64,000 bases of DNA from an uncultured Bacteroidia bacterium (lineage in GTDB: Bacteria > Bacteroidota > Bacteroidia > Bacteroidales > UBA932). This document shows, one piece after another, positions 32,690 through 42,560 of the stretch. The notes under the pieces are model-generated. The model had not been told where the DNA came from. It ran no database searches and worked only from the letters and a program-made list of their open reading frames with translations. The stretch is from NCBI GenBank assembly GCA_902774145.1, contig CACYHC010000001.1, positions 1 through 64,000 of the forward strand, in the 5' to 3' direction. The position numbers and the translations under genes were made by a program. The stretch's first letter is position 1. Every line of letters begins with the position of its first letter.

Positions 32690-34422
32690 CGGGCATCGTC
32701 TCGAACCTCGTCACGGTGCAGGTGGACGGGCCTGTGGCGGAAAATGAACTCTGCCAGGTCTATTGGGGGGACACGCCCCTGCTCGCCGAGGTCATCAAGG
32801 TGAACGGGGACAAGGCCTCCGTACAGGTCTTCGAAAGCACCCGCGGCGTACAGGGCGGCGACAAGGTGGAATTCCTCGGGCGGATGCTCGAAGTCACCCT
32901 CGGTCCCGGACTGCTCTCCGGCATCTACGACGGCCTGGAGAACAACCTCGCCACGATGGAAAGCGTGTTCCTCAAACGCGGCGAATACACCGCGGCACTG
33001 GACAATACGAAAAAATGGGCCTTCAAACCCCTGGCCGCTCCCGGCGACAAGGTGAGCGCCGCGTCCTGGCTCGGCGAAGTGCAGGAAGGCTGGCTGCCCC
33101 ACAAGATCATGGTTCCCTTCTCCTTCCAGGGAGAATACACGGTCCAATCGGTAGCGCCGGAGGGAGAATATACCATTGACGACACAATGGCGGTCCTGCG
33201 CAACGAAGAAGGCGAGGAAATCCCCGTGACGATGACCCAGAAATGGCCCGTGAAAATCGCCGTCAAGGCATATCGCGAGAAACCGCGTCCGCAGAAGATC
33301 ATGGAGACGGGCGTGCGCGTCATCGACAGCTTCAACCCCATCGCCGAGGGCGGCACGGGGTTCATTCCCGGACCTTTCGGCTGCGGTAAGACCGTGCTCC
33401 AGCACGCGATTGCCAAACAGGGGGAGGCGGATGTCATCGTGATGGCGGCCTGCGGCGAGCGCGCGAACGAGGTGGTGGAAATCTTCACCGAATTCCCGGA
33501 ACTCGTGGACCCGCACACCGGCCGCAAACTGATGGAACGCACCACCATCATCTGCAACACTTCGAACATGCCGGTCGCCGCGCGTGAAGCCTCTGTCTAT
33601 ACGGCGATGACCATTTGCGAATACTACCGGGCGATGGGCCTGCGCTGCCTGTTGCTGGCGGACTCCACCTCGCGCTGGGCCCAGGCGCTGCGCGAAATGT
33701 CCAACCGTCTGGAGGAACTTCCCGGTTCCGACGCCTTCCCGGTGGACCTGTCCGCGACCATTTCCAATTTCTACGCCCGCGCGGGCATGGTCATCCTGAA
33801 CAACGGCGAGCGCGGAGCGGTCACCTTCATCGGCACCGTCTCCCCTGCCGGCGGCAACCTCAAGGAACCCGTCACGGAATCCACGAAGAAGGCCGCGCGC
33901 TGCTTCTACGCCCTGGAACAGAACCGTGCGGACCAGAAGCGCTACCCGGCCGTCAACCCCATCGACTCCTATTCCAAATACCTCGAATACCCGGAAATCT
34001 GCGAATGGCTCAATTCCCGCATCGAGGAAGGCTGGGTGGACAATGTGCTCAAGGCGAAGAACTATGTGCGCCGCGGCCGCGAGATGGCGGACCAGATCAA
34101 TATCCTCGGCGACGACGGCGTGCCCGTCTCGTATCACGAGGCCTACTGGAAGTCGGAACTCATCGACTACGCCTTCCTTCAGCAGGACGCCTTCGACAGC
34201 GTGGACGCCCTCTGCCCGATGGAACGGCAGAAGTTTATGCTGGACCTGCTGCTGGACATCTGCGGACGGGACTTCCAGTTCGACGATTTTGAAAAATGCC
34301 GCGCCTTCTTCAAGGACCTCATCAATGACCTCCGGCAGATGAATTACTCCGAGTGGGGCAGCGAGGATTTCCGCGCCTACCAGGAAACTATCAGCAAAAA
34401 ACTCGCAGAAAATGGCAAATAA
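32668..34422 (+). CDS. atpA: V-type ATP synthase catalytic subunit A
   Basis: This 584-residue catalytic subunit has the Walker A motif GPFGCGKT at residues 235-242, the non-homologous insertion region after residue 110, and the segment LLLADSTSRWAQALREMSNR with the catalytic arginine finger partner region. The motif SGDFSDP-like segment of eukaryotes is absent, as in other bacteria. Length is typical of bacterial V-type A subunits. It overlaps the DUF2764 gene by 22 nt and subunit B by 11 nt, consistent with tight translational coupling. Confidence 0.96.
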   Translation: MATTGKVTGIVSNLVTVQVDGPVAENELCQVYWGDTPLLAEVIKVNGDKASVQVFESTRGVQGGDKVEFLGRMLEVTLGPGLLSGIYDGLENNLATMESVFLKRGEYTAALDNTKKWAFKPLAAPGDKVSAASWLGEVQEGWLPHKIMVPFSFQGEYTVQSVAPEGEYTIDDTMAVLRNEEGEEIPVTMTQKWPVKIAVKAYREKPRPQKIMETGVRVIDSFNPIAEGGTGFIPGPFGCGKTVLQHAIAKQGEADVIVMAACGERANEVVEIFTEFPELVDPHTGRKLMERTTIICNTSNMPVAAREASVYTAMTICEYYRAMGLRCLLLADSTSRWAQALREMSNRLEELPGSDAFPVDLSATISNFYARAGMVILNNGERGAVTFIGTVSPAGGNLKEPVTESTKKAARCFYALEQNRADQKRYPAVNPIDSYSKYLEYPEICEWLNSRIEEGWVDNVLKAKNYVRRGREMADQINILGDDGVPVSYHEAYWKSELIDYAFLQQDAFDSVDALCPMERQKFMLDLLLDICGRDFQFDDFEKCRAFFKDLINDLRQMNYSEWGSEDFRAYQETISKKLAENGK

Positions 34423-35734
34423 AGCATACCAGCGCACCTATACGCAACTCAGCGCCATCACCAAGGCGACGATTTCGCTCGGCGCGTCGCACGTCACCAA
34501 CGAAGAACTCGCGGTGGTGGACGGGAAACTCGCCCAGGTGGTCAAGACCCGCGGGAACGACGTCACGCTGCAGGTATTCTCCGGCACGGAAGGCATCCCC
34601 ACCAACGCGGAAGTGTCGTTTCTCGGCACGCCCCCGACGCTCAAGGTAAGCGAGCAGCTCGCCGGACGTTTCTTCAACGCCTACGGGCATCCCATCGACG
34701 GCGGGCCTGAGGTGGAAGGCGAGGAGCGCGAGACCGGCGGCCCCTCGGTGAACCCCTACAAGCGGCGCCAGCCTTCGGAGCTGATTCCCACGGGGATCGC
34801 CGGCATCGACCTGAACAACACCCTGGTCACCGGACAGAAGATTCCGTTCTTCGCGGACCCGGACCAGCCCTACAACCGCGTCATGGCGGACGTCGCCCTG
34901 CGCGCCGACGTGGACAAGATCATCCTCGGCGGTATGGGCCTGAGCAACGACGACTACCTGTACTTCCGCCAGCAGTTCGAAGCGGCGGGCGCACTGGACC
35001 GCATCGTCTGCTTCATCAATACGACGGAGAATCCGCCCGTGGAGCGCCTGCTCGTTCCGGACATGGCGCTGACCGCCGCGGAATACTTCGCCGTGGACAA
35101 GAATGAAAAGGTACTGGTGCTGCTGACGGACATGACGCTGTACGCCGATGCGCTCTGCATCGTGAGCAACCGGATGGACCAGATTCCCTCGAAAGACTCG
35201 ATGCCCGGATCGCTCTACTCGGACCTCGCGAAGATCTACGAAAAGGCCGTGCAGCTGCCCACGGGCGGGTCGATTACGATTATCGCCGTAACCACCCTGA
35301 ACGACGGCGACATCACCCACGCCATCCCGGACAACACCGGCTACATCACCGAAGGACAGCTTTTCCTCCGCGCCGATTCAGACTCCGGCTGCACCATCGT
35401 GGACCCGTTCCGCTCGCTGAGCCGCCTCAAGCAGCTCGTGCAGGGGAAAAAGACGCGCGAGGACCATTCGCAGGTCATGAACGCCGGGGTGCGCCTGTAC
35501 GCCGATGCGAAGAACGCCAAGAGCAAGCTCGAGAACGGTTTCGACCTTTCCGACTACGACCTGCGCTGCATCGATTATGCGAAGGAATACGCTACGCGGC
35601 TGCTTTCCATCGAGGTGAACATCCGCATCGAAGAGATGCTCGATATCGCCTGGGAACTGTTTGCGAAATACTTCACTCCCGCGGAAACGGGCATCAAGCA
35701 GGCGCTGATGGACAAGTACGGGAAATGGCAATAA
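34412..35734 (+). CDS. atpB: V-type ATP synthase regulatory subunit B
   Basis: This 440-residue non-catalytic nucleotide-binding subunit has the LTGIAGID-type segment (IPTGIAGIDLNNTLVTGQKIPFF, quoted in part as LVTGQKIPFF), GMGLSNDDYLYFRQ and the C-terminal SRLKQLVQGKKTREDH. It lacks a complete Walker A lysine, as expected for B. It alternates with A to form the hexameric head. The 3' end overlaps subunit D by 10 nt. Confidence 0.95.
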   Translation: MANKAYQRTYTQLSAITKATISLGASHVTNEELAVVDGKLAQVVKTRGNDVTLQVFSGTEGIPTNAEVSFLGTPPTLKVSEQLAGRFFNAYGHPIDGGPEVEGEERETGGPSVNPYKRRQPSELIPTGIAGIDLNNTLVTGQKIPFFADPDQPYNRVMADVALRADVDKIILGGMGLSNDDYLYFRQQFEAAGALDRIVCFINTTENPPVERLLVPDMALTAAEYFAVDKNEKVLVLLTDMTLYADALCIVSNRMDQIPSKDSMPGSLYSDLAKIYEKAVQLPTGGSITIIAVTTLNDGDITHAIPDNTGYITEGQLFLRADSDSGCTIVDPFRSLSRLKQLVQGKKTREDHSQVMNAGVRLYADAKNAKSKLENGFDLSDYDLRCIDYAKEYATRLLSIEVNIRIEEMLDIAWELFAKYFTPAETGIKQALMDKYGKWQ

Positions 35735-36333
35735 AGTACCAATACAACAAGACCTCGCTGACGAACCTGGGCAAACAGCTGAAGGTGCGCCAGAACGCCT
35801 TGCCGACCCTGAAGAACAAGGAGTCGGCGCTCCGGGCGAGCGTGCTGGGCGCCAAGGCGGAAGCCGAGCGCTATGCCGCACAGCTCGAGCAGGCGTTGCA
35901 GGACTACGACTACCTCGCCGCCCTGTGGGACGAGTTCGAACCGGACCTGATCCGGGTAGCCGACGTGGAAATGGCGACGGTCAAGGTGGCGGGGGTCAAG
36001 ACCCCGAAAATCGCGGAAATCCGCTACGAAATCCGTCCCTTCAATACCTTTGCCCGGCCCGCCTGGTTTGCCGACGGCATCCGGATTCTCAAGGAACTGA
36101 CGCAGCTGGGGCTGGAAAGCGAAGTCTCCGCCGAGAAGAAACGCATCCTGGAATTCAACCGGAAAAAGACCACACAGAAAGTCAACCTGTACGAAAAAGT
36201 GCAGATTCCGGGCTATCAGGAAGCGATTCGCAAAATCAAGCGGTATATGGAAGATGAAGAGACCCTCAATAAGGCCTCGTCCAAGATTGTCAAAGCGCGG
36301 CACGCCGCAGAAGAAGAGGAGGAAGTGCGATGA
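35725..36333 (+). CDS. atpD: V-type ATP synthase central stalk subunit D
   Basis: This 202-residue protein is the rotor shaft. It begins MAIKYQYNKTSLTNLGKQL and consists largely of two long helices, one at each end, that form the coiled-coil axle (residues 5-75 and 130-200). In related Chlamydia-type complexes no separate F subunit is found in the operon, as here. The stop overlaps the start of subunit I (ATGA). Confidence 0.9.
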   Translation: MAIKYQYNKTSLTNLGKQLKVRQNALPTLKNKESALRASVLGAKAEAERYAAQLEQALQDYDYLAALWDEFEPDLIRVADVEMATVKVAGVKTPKIAEIRYEIRPFNTFARPAWFADGIRILKELTQLGLESEVSAEKKRILEFNRKKTTQKVNLYEKVQIPGYQEAIRKIKRYMEDEETLNKASSKIVKARHAAEEEEEVR

Positions 36334-38060
36334 TTGAGCAAATGTCCAAATATTCCTTCATCCTGCTGGGGAAGGACCGCGAGGATTTCATCGCGTCGCT
36401 TTCCGCGCTCGGCGTCGTGGACATCACGCGCTCTTCCAAACCCTGCGACGAGCGTTCCGCCGCCCTGCTCGCGGAGATTTCCGACGAGAAGAAGCGCGCC
36501 GAACAGATTCGTGCGGGAAGGGACGAAAAGCTGACCGCCCTCCGCGCGCAGGAGAAGGAGGCACAGGCGGTGGTGAAGGCGGTGGCGCCCTGGGGCGATT
36601 ACGACCGCGAAAAACTGCTTTCCCTCGGCCTGCCGCTGCATTACCACTGTCTGCGCGAGAAGCAGTTCAAGGCGGAGTGGGCGTCCGAAGTGCCGCTGCA
36701 AATGATTCGGCGCGAAGGCGGATTCTGCTGGTTTGTCGTCATCGGCGAGACCGATACGCTGCCCGGACAGATTCCCGCCCCCGCGATGACGCTGACGCAG
36801 GCGCAGGCGGCGCTGGATGCGGCGCAGGCGGCCGTGCGCGATTACCAGGCGGAACTCGAAGCGAAAAAGACGGAACTGCCGGCGCGCGAAGAGCAAATCG
36901 CCGCGAAGGAACGGGAGCTGGCGCTGATGCTGGCGTCCATCGCCGGAAAAGAGGAAGCGGAAGGGCAGCTTGCGGTGTATGTAGGTTTTGCGCCGAGCGC
37001 GGAAGACGCCACCCTCGCGCAGGCCTTCGACGCACTCCCCTGCGTTTGGCTGCGCGAAAAGGCCGAAGAAAGCGACAATCCGCCCATCAAACTCCGAAAC
37101 AACCGCTTCGCGAAGCTTTTTGAGCCGCTGACGGGGATGTACGGTATGCCGGTGTACGGGGAATTCGACCCGACGCCCGTGCTTGCGCCGTTCTTCCTGC
37201 TTTTCTTCGCGATGTGTATGGGCGACGCCGGCTACGGACTGGTGTTGATGCTGTTCGGCATCGCCGTGAACAAGGGCTGGGTGAAGATTGATATGTTCAA
37301 GAATATCGGCACGCTGATTTCCGTGCTGGGCTGCGCGACGCTCCTCGTCGGCCTGCTGTTCGGGACGGCTTTCGGGGTGAATCTCCACGAACTGGATGCA
37401 ACGCCGCAGTGGCTGAAGGACCTGATGATTACGGGGAATGTCCCCGGAACCAGTTACTCCAAGCAGATGGTGCTGGCGCTGGGGATCGGGGTCGTGCATA
37501 TCTGCCTGGCAATGGTCATCAAGGCGGTGTTGTACACGAAGCGTTTCGGTTTTGCGAAGACCATCAATACCTGGGGCTGGCTCATCCTGATTCTGGGCGC
37601 GCTGGGGACAGCCGCGCTGTCGATGTTCAGTTCCCTGGACCCGGAGGTGCTGAAATGGATTTTCATCGGTATCGGCGGCGTTTCCGCCCTGGCAATTTTC
37701 ATTTTCAACACCCCCGGACGCAATCCGCTCACAAACATCGGCGCCGGTCTCTGGGATACCTACCAGACGACGACGGGCCTGCTGGGCGACGTGCTGAGTT
37801 ACATCCGTCTTTACGCCCTGGGGCTGGCCGGCGGGATGCTCGGCGGGGCCTTCAACGACCTGGGCCTGATGGTGTTGGGCGATTCGCCGACCTGGCAGTG
37901 GCTGCCCTTCGTGCTGATTTTGCTCTTCGGGCACGTGCTGAACCTGTTGATGAGTTGTCTCGGGGCGTTCGTGCATCCGCTTCGTCTCACGTTCGTGGAA
38001 TACTTCAAGAATGCGGGATACGAAGGTAAAGGTGTCAAGTATAATCCAATAAAATATTAA
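36330..38060 (+). CDS. atpI: V-type ATP synthase membrane subunit I
   Basis: This 576-residue protein is the stator a-type subunit. Residues 1-290 form a cytoplasmic arm with a coiled coil (near 45-75 and 150-200). Residues 290-576 contain seven or eight membrane segments, including FFAMCMGDAGYGLVLML, LISVLGCATLLVGLLFG, LGALGTAALSM and SYIRLYALGLAGGMLGGAF. The Arg of SYIRLYALGLA is the conserved charge of the ion half-channel. A second ATG (MSKYSF) four codons in is an alternative start. It is 6 nt before the proteolipid gene. Confidence 0.93.
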   Translation: MIEQMSKYSFILLGKDREDFIASLSALGVVDITRSSKPCDERSAALLAEISDEKKRAEQIRAGRDEKLTALRAQEKEAQAVVKAVAPWGDYDREKLLSLGLPLHYHCLREKQFKAEWASEVPLQMIRREGGFCWFVVIGETDTLPGQIPAPAMTLTQAQAALDAAQAAVRDYQAELEAKKTELPAREEQIAAKERELALMLASIAGKEEAEGQLAVYVGFAPSAEDATLAQAFDALPCVWLREKAEESDNPPIKLRNNRFAKLFEPLTGMYGMPVYGEFDPTPVLAPFFLLFFAMCMGDAGYGLVLMLFGIAVNKGWVKIDMFKNIGTLISVLGCATLLVGLLFGTAFGVNLHELDATPQWLKDLMITGNVPGTSYSKQMVLALGIGVVHICLAMVIKAVLYTKRFGFAKTINTWGWLILILGALGTAALSMFSSLDPEVLKWIFIGIGGVSALAIFIFNTPGRNPLTNIGAGLWDTYQTTTGLLGDVLSYIRLYALGLAGGMLGGAFNDLGLMVLGDSPTWQWLPFVLILLFGHVLNLLMSCLGAFVHPLRLTFVEYFKNAGYEGKGVKYNPIKY

Positions 38061-38489
<429 letters not shown>

Positions 38490-38528
38490 GTTTCAGCGCG
38501 TGCGGGAACGCATCCCCTTGCGTTGATG

Positions 38529-38559
38529 ACGCCCGGCCTTGCCGGGCGTTTCTTTTTTT
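38529..38559 (+). terminator. Intrinsic terminator of the V-ATPase operon
   Basis: ACGCCCGGC-CTT-GCCGGGCGT forms a 9-bp GC-rich stem followed by TTTCTTTTTTT. It ends transcription 40 nt past the stop of subunit K. Confidence 0.9.
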
Positions 38560-38624
38560 ACCGTCTATGCAGGTAAAGAAATGAAACAATAAAAAGACGG
38601 ATGTATCATAACTTTCCCACAGGT

Positions 38625-38655
38625 ATTGATAATCATAAATATAGCTGTAACTTCG
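38625..38655 (+). promoter_or_regulatory. Probable promoter of the surface-lipoprotein operon
   Basis: ATTG at 38625-38628 and TAACTTCG at 38648-38655, 19 nt apart, each match the Bacteroidota consensus with one mismatch. The predicted start near 38662 gives a leader of about 30 nt before the small-protein gene. No other candidate is seen after the V-ATPase terminator. Confidence 0.5.
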
Positions 38656-38690
38656 CAGCGGCAAATTTGAAAACAAGTAGATTTCTATAA

Positions 38691-38837
38691 ATGAAACAGG
38701 TAACTTACTACAACGCACCGGATTGCGAGACACACATCCTGCGCCAGATGCAGGTGATTTGCGCCAGCGTCTGGTCTCTCGGCGGATCTTCCGCCAACGG
38801 TTATGGTTATGATGACGATTATGATGAACTGGACTAG
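38691..38837 (+). CDS. 48-residue acidic small protein at the head of the surface operon
   Basis: An ATG at 38691 opens a 48-codon frame ending at TAG 38837. It encodes MKQVTYYNAPDCETHILRQM, a central hydrophobic Cys-containing segment (QVICASVWSLGGSS), and a Tyr/Asp-rich tail (GYGYDDDYDELD). It has two cysteines (residues 12 and 25), no signal peptide and no transmembrane helix. Similar short proteins with a conserved Cys and an acidic tail occur before fimbrillin-like operons in Bacteroidales; their role is unknown. The next gene starts only 4 nt later. It could be a leader, a regulator or a modified peptide; I cannot decide. Confidence 0.7.
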   Translation: MKQVTYYNAPDCETHILRQMQVICASVWSLGGSSANGYGYDDDYDELD

Positions 38838-38841
38838 CCCT

Positions 38842-40755
38842 ATGAAAAAGTATTTCTTCACTGCGGCTGCCCTTCTGATCGCAGCCTCCTGCACCCGGGA
38901 ACTCCCCGAAACTCCCTCTCCCGTCAACGAAGGGGAACTGGTATCCTTCACGATTGAAAACGCCCGCGGCCCCGTCATTGCACCCGAAGACGGTTCCAGA
39001 ACGCAGCTGGGCAACCTGACCGGTTCCGTGGTCAACTGGACGGCGGGCGACAACGCCCTCCTCTTTGACAACATCTCCGGCTGCAAGGGCCACAAATTCA
39101 CCGGCACGCCCCAGTCCGACGCCACGAAAATCAACTTCGCCGGCGAAGTGGACGAAACTTCCACCGAATACTGGGTCCTCTACCCCTACAACAGCGGCGC
39201 CAGCAAGAGCGGCAGCGTAATCAGCACCACCCTGAGCGCTACGCAGACGGCCGTCGCGGGCAGCTTCGCTGACAAGACCGCCATCAGCTTCGCCCACGGT
39301 ACCCGCACACCCGGACAGGAAGTGGTGGACGGCCTCAGCTTCAGCAACCTCTGCTCGGTCATCGCGATTACCATCCCGACCTACGTGGAGAACGCCAAGA
39401 GCGTGGTCATCACTTCCAACAGCGGCACGGCGATGGCAGGGAACATCAGTTTCAACACCGACGGCTCCCTGAACAGTGTAAGCGGTTCCTCGTCGGTCAC
39501 CCTGAGCGGCACGCTCAGCGCCGGCGCCACCTACTTTGCCGTGGTCGCACCGAAGGAATATGCGAACGGCTTCACCCTGACGCTCACCACCGCCGGCAAC
39601 AATACCTATAGCGCCAGCACCACCAAGACCATCGACGCACAACCCGGCATGATTTACCCGCTGGGCACCCTGGGCGTCAAGTTGAACAATCCCGTAATGA
39701 ACGTAGACATTCAGCATACGACAGACGCAAATGGGAACCTCAATGGTACCGCTGCAGACCTTCGCATCAAGGTAAACAATCAGGACATCCCCGCTGAGCT
39801 TGTCGCGATGGCTACCTGGGACATTGTCCTCAAGAACAGCGACAACGTTATCGTCCGCCGCTATGACGGCCCGAACGGAACGATGGCCAAAGCCAACGGG
39901 TATGACTATCTCCCGCAGGGCACCTACACCGTCTCCGGCACTTACACCACCCTGGACGGCAAAGTCCGGACGCTCACCAGCAACACAGCGACTTCCCCCG
40001 CTCCGACCTTCGACGTAAACGTCACTGGCTATACCTCCTATGACTGTTATAAAGGCACGAACGGACAAACGGCCAGTGTTTCGAACGCCAACGCCAAGGA
40101 CGGCAGTTCCATCTACGGAATGAGTGCCAGCGTCACCATCTCCGCCGACCTGATGAACGACAGCAAGTACAGCAAGAGCTTCACTTACAGCTACGACCAA
40201 GGTGCCGGCGTCAGCATCAGCGGCAACTCCACTTCCATTGCCGACAAATCCGGCCAGAGCTGGGCGCCGCACACCCTGAGCGCCAGTTGCACCTTCGACG
40301 GGAAGAAAGTGGACAGCGAGACCCGGAACCTGCACGTCACCGGTCTGCCTTTCTATTGCCCCGTACCAACCAGCGCAACGTGGGAAACGGACTTAAACAC
40401 AGGCGAAGCGAGATTTGATAATGATGGCCTTTTCATCAGATCTACCGGACTCAACGAATACGCACGCACAAAGACCGGTTTTTATTGTCCGGAAGGAATT
40501 GGAGCAAAGATCTCAGCGGATATGAGATTATACGCAAAATCATCGCTTTCACAAATACAAATCACGCTAAGTTTAGGTTCAATTACTTGCGCCCGACAAG
40601 ATAGCGAAGCCTCCGTGTTCAAGGAAAAAACAGTATATAAGTCAACTTCAAAGACCGGAACAATCAATAACGGTGACAAAATACAAATAAAAGCCTATGC
40701 AGGAGCAACGGGGCCCAATGCTACCATATACAATATAAACGCGGTATATAATTAG
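38842..40755 (+). CDS. Fimbrillin-like surface lipoprotein with an AT-rich C-terminal region
   Basis: This 637-residue lipoprotein (signal MKKYFFTAAALLIAASC) has an N-terminal part like Bacteroidales fimbrillin-type proteins: VVNWTAGDNALLFDN, STEYWVLYPYNSG, VVDGLSFSNLCSVIAI and TTKTIDAQPGMIYPLGTL. Middle residues 300-500 look like one or two immunoglobulin-like repeats (GTYTVSGTYTTLDGKVRTL and GKKVDSETRNLHVTGLPFYC). From about 40390 the sequence becomes markedly AT-rich and codes for the last 120 residues. The start at 38842 follows the small-protein stop by 4 nt. It is the first large gene of the operon and probably a surface-exposed adhesin. Confidence 0.72.
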   Translation: MKKYFFTAAALLIAASCTRELPETPSPVNEGELVSFTIENARGPVIAPEDGSRTQLGNLTGSVVNWTAGDNALLFDNISGCKGHKFTGTPQSDATKINFAGEVDETSTEYWVLYPYNSGASKSGSVISTTLSATQTAVAGSFADKTAISFAHGTRTPGQEVVDGLSFSNLCSVIAITIPTYVENAKSVVITSNSGTAMAGNISFNTDGSLNSVSGSSSVTLSGTLSAGATYFAVVAPKEYANGFTLTLTTAGNNTYSASTTKTIDAQPGMIYPLGTLGVKLNNPVMNVDIQHTTDANGNLNGTAADLRIKVNNQDIPAELVAMATWDIVLKNSDNVIVRRYDGPNGTMAKANGYDYLPQGTYTVSGTYTTLDGKVRTLTSNTATSPAPTFDVNVTGYTSYDCYKGTNGQTASVSNANAKDGSSIYGMSASVTISADLMNDSKYSKSFTYSYDQGAGVSISGNSTSIADKSGQSWAPHTLSASCTFDGKKVDSETRNLHVTGLPFYCPVPTSATWETDLNTGEARFDNDGLFIRSTGLNEYARTKTGFYCPEGIGAKISADMRLYAKSSLSQIQITLSLGSITCARQDSEASVFKEKTVYKSTSKTGTINNGDKIQIKAYAGATGPNATIYNINAVYN

Positions 40756-40784
40756 TATATCGGGAAACAACTAATCAGCACTTT

Positions 40785-42560
40785 TTGAAGCACCTCGCCA
40801 TCATACTGAGCATCGCGCTCCTGGCCCTGTCCTGTAACCGGACAGAGCCCGTAGAAGTGCCCGGCGGGAAAAATCACAAAGTTATCCTCTGCGCCACCGG
40901 CGCGGGGGATGATGTTTCTCTAGCGGAAAGCAAGACTTACATCGGCAGCGACGGAAGAAGCGTCTATTGGGATGACGACGACCGGCTGGCCCTCTGGGCG
41001 GTCAACCCCCTGGACGAACTGGAACTCAACGCCGTCCGTTTCAACATCTTCGGTGTCAGCGACAACCGGGCCATCTTCACCGCCGACCTCGGCACCCCGA
41101 TGCTGGCCCCCTACTACACCTATGTCGCCGCTTCCCCGATGCCGACCGTAAACGCCTGGCCGGAAGCCACCTTCCGCATTCTCCAGACCCAGGACGGCAC
41201 GGGACAGGGCATTATGATTTCCGCCCCCGTCGTGGGAGACGCCCTGCGGGGCATCGAAGACACGCCGGACGGCGGAATGGTCAAACTCTCCCTGGACCAG
41301 CAGCTGCACCTGCTGAAATTCCGGATTGAAGACCCGGAAGGCCAGTTGAACGGGGAAAGCGTCCAGCGCCTGGAACTGACCTTCCCGCAGACAGTTACCG
41401 GAACCTTCATCAAGGACATTTCGGACGGGGATGCCGCGCCCCGGCTGGAAAACGGCTCTTCCAAACTGTACATCGAGCCCACGGGCGAAACGCTCTACGC
41501 CTGTATCTTCCCCCGCACCTGGGACCGGCTGGAAGTCCTGAGCGCCAAAATCATCACGGAAACGAAGGTAGCGAACGTCGCCGACCTCGACCTCCAGAAG
41601 CGCGCGATGGCCGCCGGCCATACGACCGCCGTCACCCTGCGGCCCGAGCCGGCCGTCAACCACTGCAAGGTGAGCATCCGGCTCGCCGCCAACCCGTTGG
41701 GCGAAGACCTGGAGAGCATTACCCTTACCGCCCCGTCGGGCTGCAAATGGGGAGACAATCTCGGAAACGTCTATACCTGGTATCCCGGCAGCGGCATCCG
41801 CGAGGGAGACGTGCTGGAGTTTGACTTCCTGAACGAAAGCGCCTTCCGCACCCTCAGCGGCAAGAGCATTGGCGTAACCTTCGATTCGGAGCACGTACAG
41901 ACGGCGCAGACCGTGAATATGCCCAACCTGGACGGCAAATTCGCCGCGGAACTTTCGCTCAACGTTCCCCCGCTGCTGCAGGAGAACTTTGCATCGGTGG
42001 GCAGCTTCTCTTCTTACGACGAATACGATAGCGGCTTCAATTCCGGCAGTAAGGACGCCTACAGCTTCCTTAACGGCTGGACTGGAGGCCGTATCGGCGC
42101 ATCGGCGGGCAAGTGTATCCGCATCGCCTGCCGCCGCGAAACTTCCGCTAATTACGATGCCCGCGTGGATTCCGCGCCGCTGAAGGGCACCATCAAAAAG
42201 ACCTGCAACCTCCTTGTTGAATTCAGTTACGGCTCCAACAACAAGTTTGGCGGCGTGGCCTTCATTACGGACGGCAACGTCGGTCAGAATTGCTTCGTCG
42301 GTTATGTCACCAACGCCCAGGGCTATGAGAGCGGCGCCACAGACGGCACCTTCGACCGGACCAACAACACCTTCTACACCAAAGAATACACGGGGTCGTG
42401 GACCAACACACCCAATGACACCTATTATATTCTCCATAATGTCCCGGCCACGTCGCCGGTCCGTATCTCCTGGAGAACGGAAATTGAACACCAGGCCGGC
42501 ACCACCAACACCACCTGCTGGCTATACCTTGACAATATAAAAGTAACCATAGCACAATGA
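40785..42560 (+). CDS. Surface lipoprotein of unknown function (TTG start)
   Basis: This 591-residue lipoprotein starts at a TTG (40785); no in-frame ATG precedes the signal MKHLAIILSIALLALSC. The N-terminal half has the fimbrillin-like pattern of the preceding gene (SKTYIGSDGRSVYWDDDDRLALW and LLKFRIEDPEGQLNG, each quoted in part). The C-terminal 180 residues form a jelly-roll-like region (SYDEYDSGFNSGSKDAYSFL to CWLYLDNIKVTIAQ), like carbohydrate-binding or PCMD-type folds. A TTG start would lower its translation relative to its neighbours. The stop overlaps the next gene by 4 nt. Confidence 0.7.
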   Translation: MKHLAIILSIALLALSCNRTEPVEVPGGKNHKVILCATGAGDDVSLAESKTYIGSDGRSVYWDDDDRLALWAVNPLDELELNAVRFNIFGVSDNRAIFTADLGTPMLAPYYTYVAASPMPTVNAWPEATFRILQTQDGTGQGIMISAPVVGDALRGIEDTPDGGMVKLSLDQQLHLLKFRIEDPEGQLNGESVQRLELTFPQTVTGTFIKDISDGDAAPRLENGSSKLYIEPTGETLYACIFPRTWDRLEVLSAKIITETKVANVADLDLQKRAMAAGHTTAVTLRPEPAVNHCKVSIRLAANPLGEDLESITLTAPSGCKWGDNLGNVYTWYPGSGIREGDVLEFDFLNESAFRTLSGKSIGVTFDSEHVQTAQTVNMPNLDGKFAAELSLNVPPLLQENFASVGSFSSYDEYDSGFNSGSKDAYSFLNGWTGGRIGASAGKCIRIACRRETSANYDARVDSAPLKGTIKKTCNLLVEFSYGSNNKFGGVAFITDGNVGQNCFVGYVTNAQGYESGATDGTFDRTNNTFYTKEYTGSWTNTPNDTYYILHNVPATSPVRISWRTEIEHQAGTTNTTCWLYLDNIKVTIAQ

